From Thermohalobaculum sp964576075 (lineage in GTDB: Bacteria > Pseudomonadota > Alphaproteobacteria > Rhodobacterales > Rhodobacteraceae), in NCBI GenBank assembly GCA_964576075.1, contig CAZNTX010000072.1, positions 1-20,186 on the forward strand: DNA of 20,186 nucleotides, written 5' to 3'. The notes beneath the pieces were generated by a model. It saw only the letters and a program-made list of their open reading frames with translations, ran no database searches and was not told where the DNA came from. The translations under genes and the position numbers were made by a program. This document shows, piece after piece, positions 20,070 through 20,186 of this stretch (its first letter is position 1; the number at the start of each line of letters is the position of its first letter).

Positions 20070-20186
20070 ATGGAGAAGTTCACCCGGCTGACCGGCGTCG
20101 CCGCCCCGCTGCCCCTGATCAATGTCGACACCGACATGATCATCCCCAAGCAGTTCCTGAAGACGATCAAGCGCACCGGCCTCGGC
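20070..20186 (+). CDS. leuD: 3-isopropylmalate dehydratase small subunit (5' end only)
   Basis: The first 39 codons encode LTGVAAPLPLINVDTDMIIP then KQFLKTIKRTGLG, the conserved start of LeuD. With LeuC this enzyme isomerises 2- to 3-isopropylmalate in leucine synthesis. The gene runs off the right edge. ATG 20070 has AAGGAG 7 bases upstream. A weak promoter is possible: TTGCGC 20013-20018, 18 bases, TTATGG 20037-20042. leuC is not in the window. Confidence 0.93.
   Translation, partial: MEKFTRLTGVAAPLPLINVDTDMIIPKQFLKTIKRTGLG

Noticed and set aside
19309..20091. A 260-codon plus-strand frame opposite the His/Tyr-rich gene
   Set aside because: It runs through hairpin element E and the tandem repeat, lacks a ribosome binding site and a recognisable domain, and ends inside leuD.

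Overview
The window looks like a core chromosomal segment of a very GC-rich alphaproteobacterium, most likely Rhodobacterales (Paracoccaceae/Roseobacteraceae-like). The evidence is a split F0 operon in the order atpI-atpB-atpE-atpX-atpF, a CcrM-type methyltransferase next to rnhB, a GAAC-N7-GAAC box (the alphaproteobacterial LexA pattern), a VPLPA sorting-signal remnant, and the mutY / DUF721 / DsbA / smc cluster. No tRNA, rRNA, CRISPR array, transposase or phage gene was seen.

Layout. 70-2589 (+): rimM, trmD, rplS (ribosome maturation and tRNA modification) with a GFA-fold zinc protein coupled to rplS. 2763-5334 (-): the F0 operon atpIBEXF with a sigma70-like promoter at 5396-5424. 5477-10400 (-): smc, a DsbA-like thioredoxin-fold protein and a DUF721 (DciA-like) protein, divergent from mutY (10470-11537, +). 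11665-13493 (-): ccrM and rnhB, separated by an AT-rich promoter with clustered GANTC sites. 13559-13912 (+): a small two-helix membrane protein. 13916-17244 (-): a PA0069-type radical SAM protein with an SOS box, a class V aminotransferase and a Cys-based phosphatase. 17468-19254 (-): an MFS transporter and a truncated VPLPA-CTERM protein that runs into it. 19454-19921 (-): a secreted His/Tyr/Arg/Gly-repeat protein. 20070 to the end (+): the start of leuD.

The most unusual content is a family of intergenic elements not tied to any recognised feature class. Five full copies plus a shorter variant, a decayed copy and an edge-truncated copy each sit just 3' of a stop codon. A long, near-perfect stem (19-32 bp) encloses a G-tract core with GGGTGGGTGGGG (or GGGTGGGCGGGTGGG) on one strand. 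In four copies the arms are exactly 52 nt apart. Arm sequences differ between copies while each arm matches its own partner, and arm classes and core classes assort independently. I read these as stem-clamped G-quadruplex-capable elements, possibly 3'-end or terminator modules; function is inference only.

Most other genes are housekeeping. Regulation can be read directly at three places: the atpI promoter, the ccrM promoter (GANTC methylation sites around TTGACA-N17-GATTGT) and the radical SAM promoter (-10 inside the SOS box, probably leaderless).
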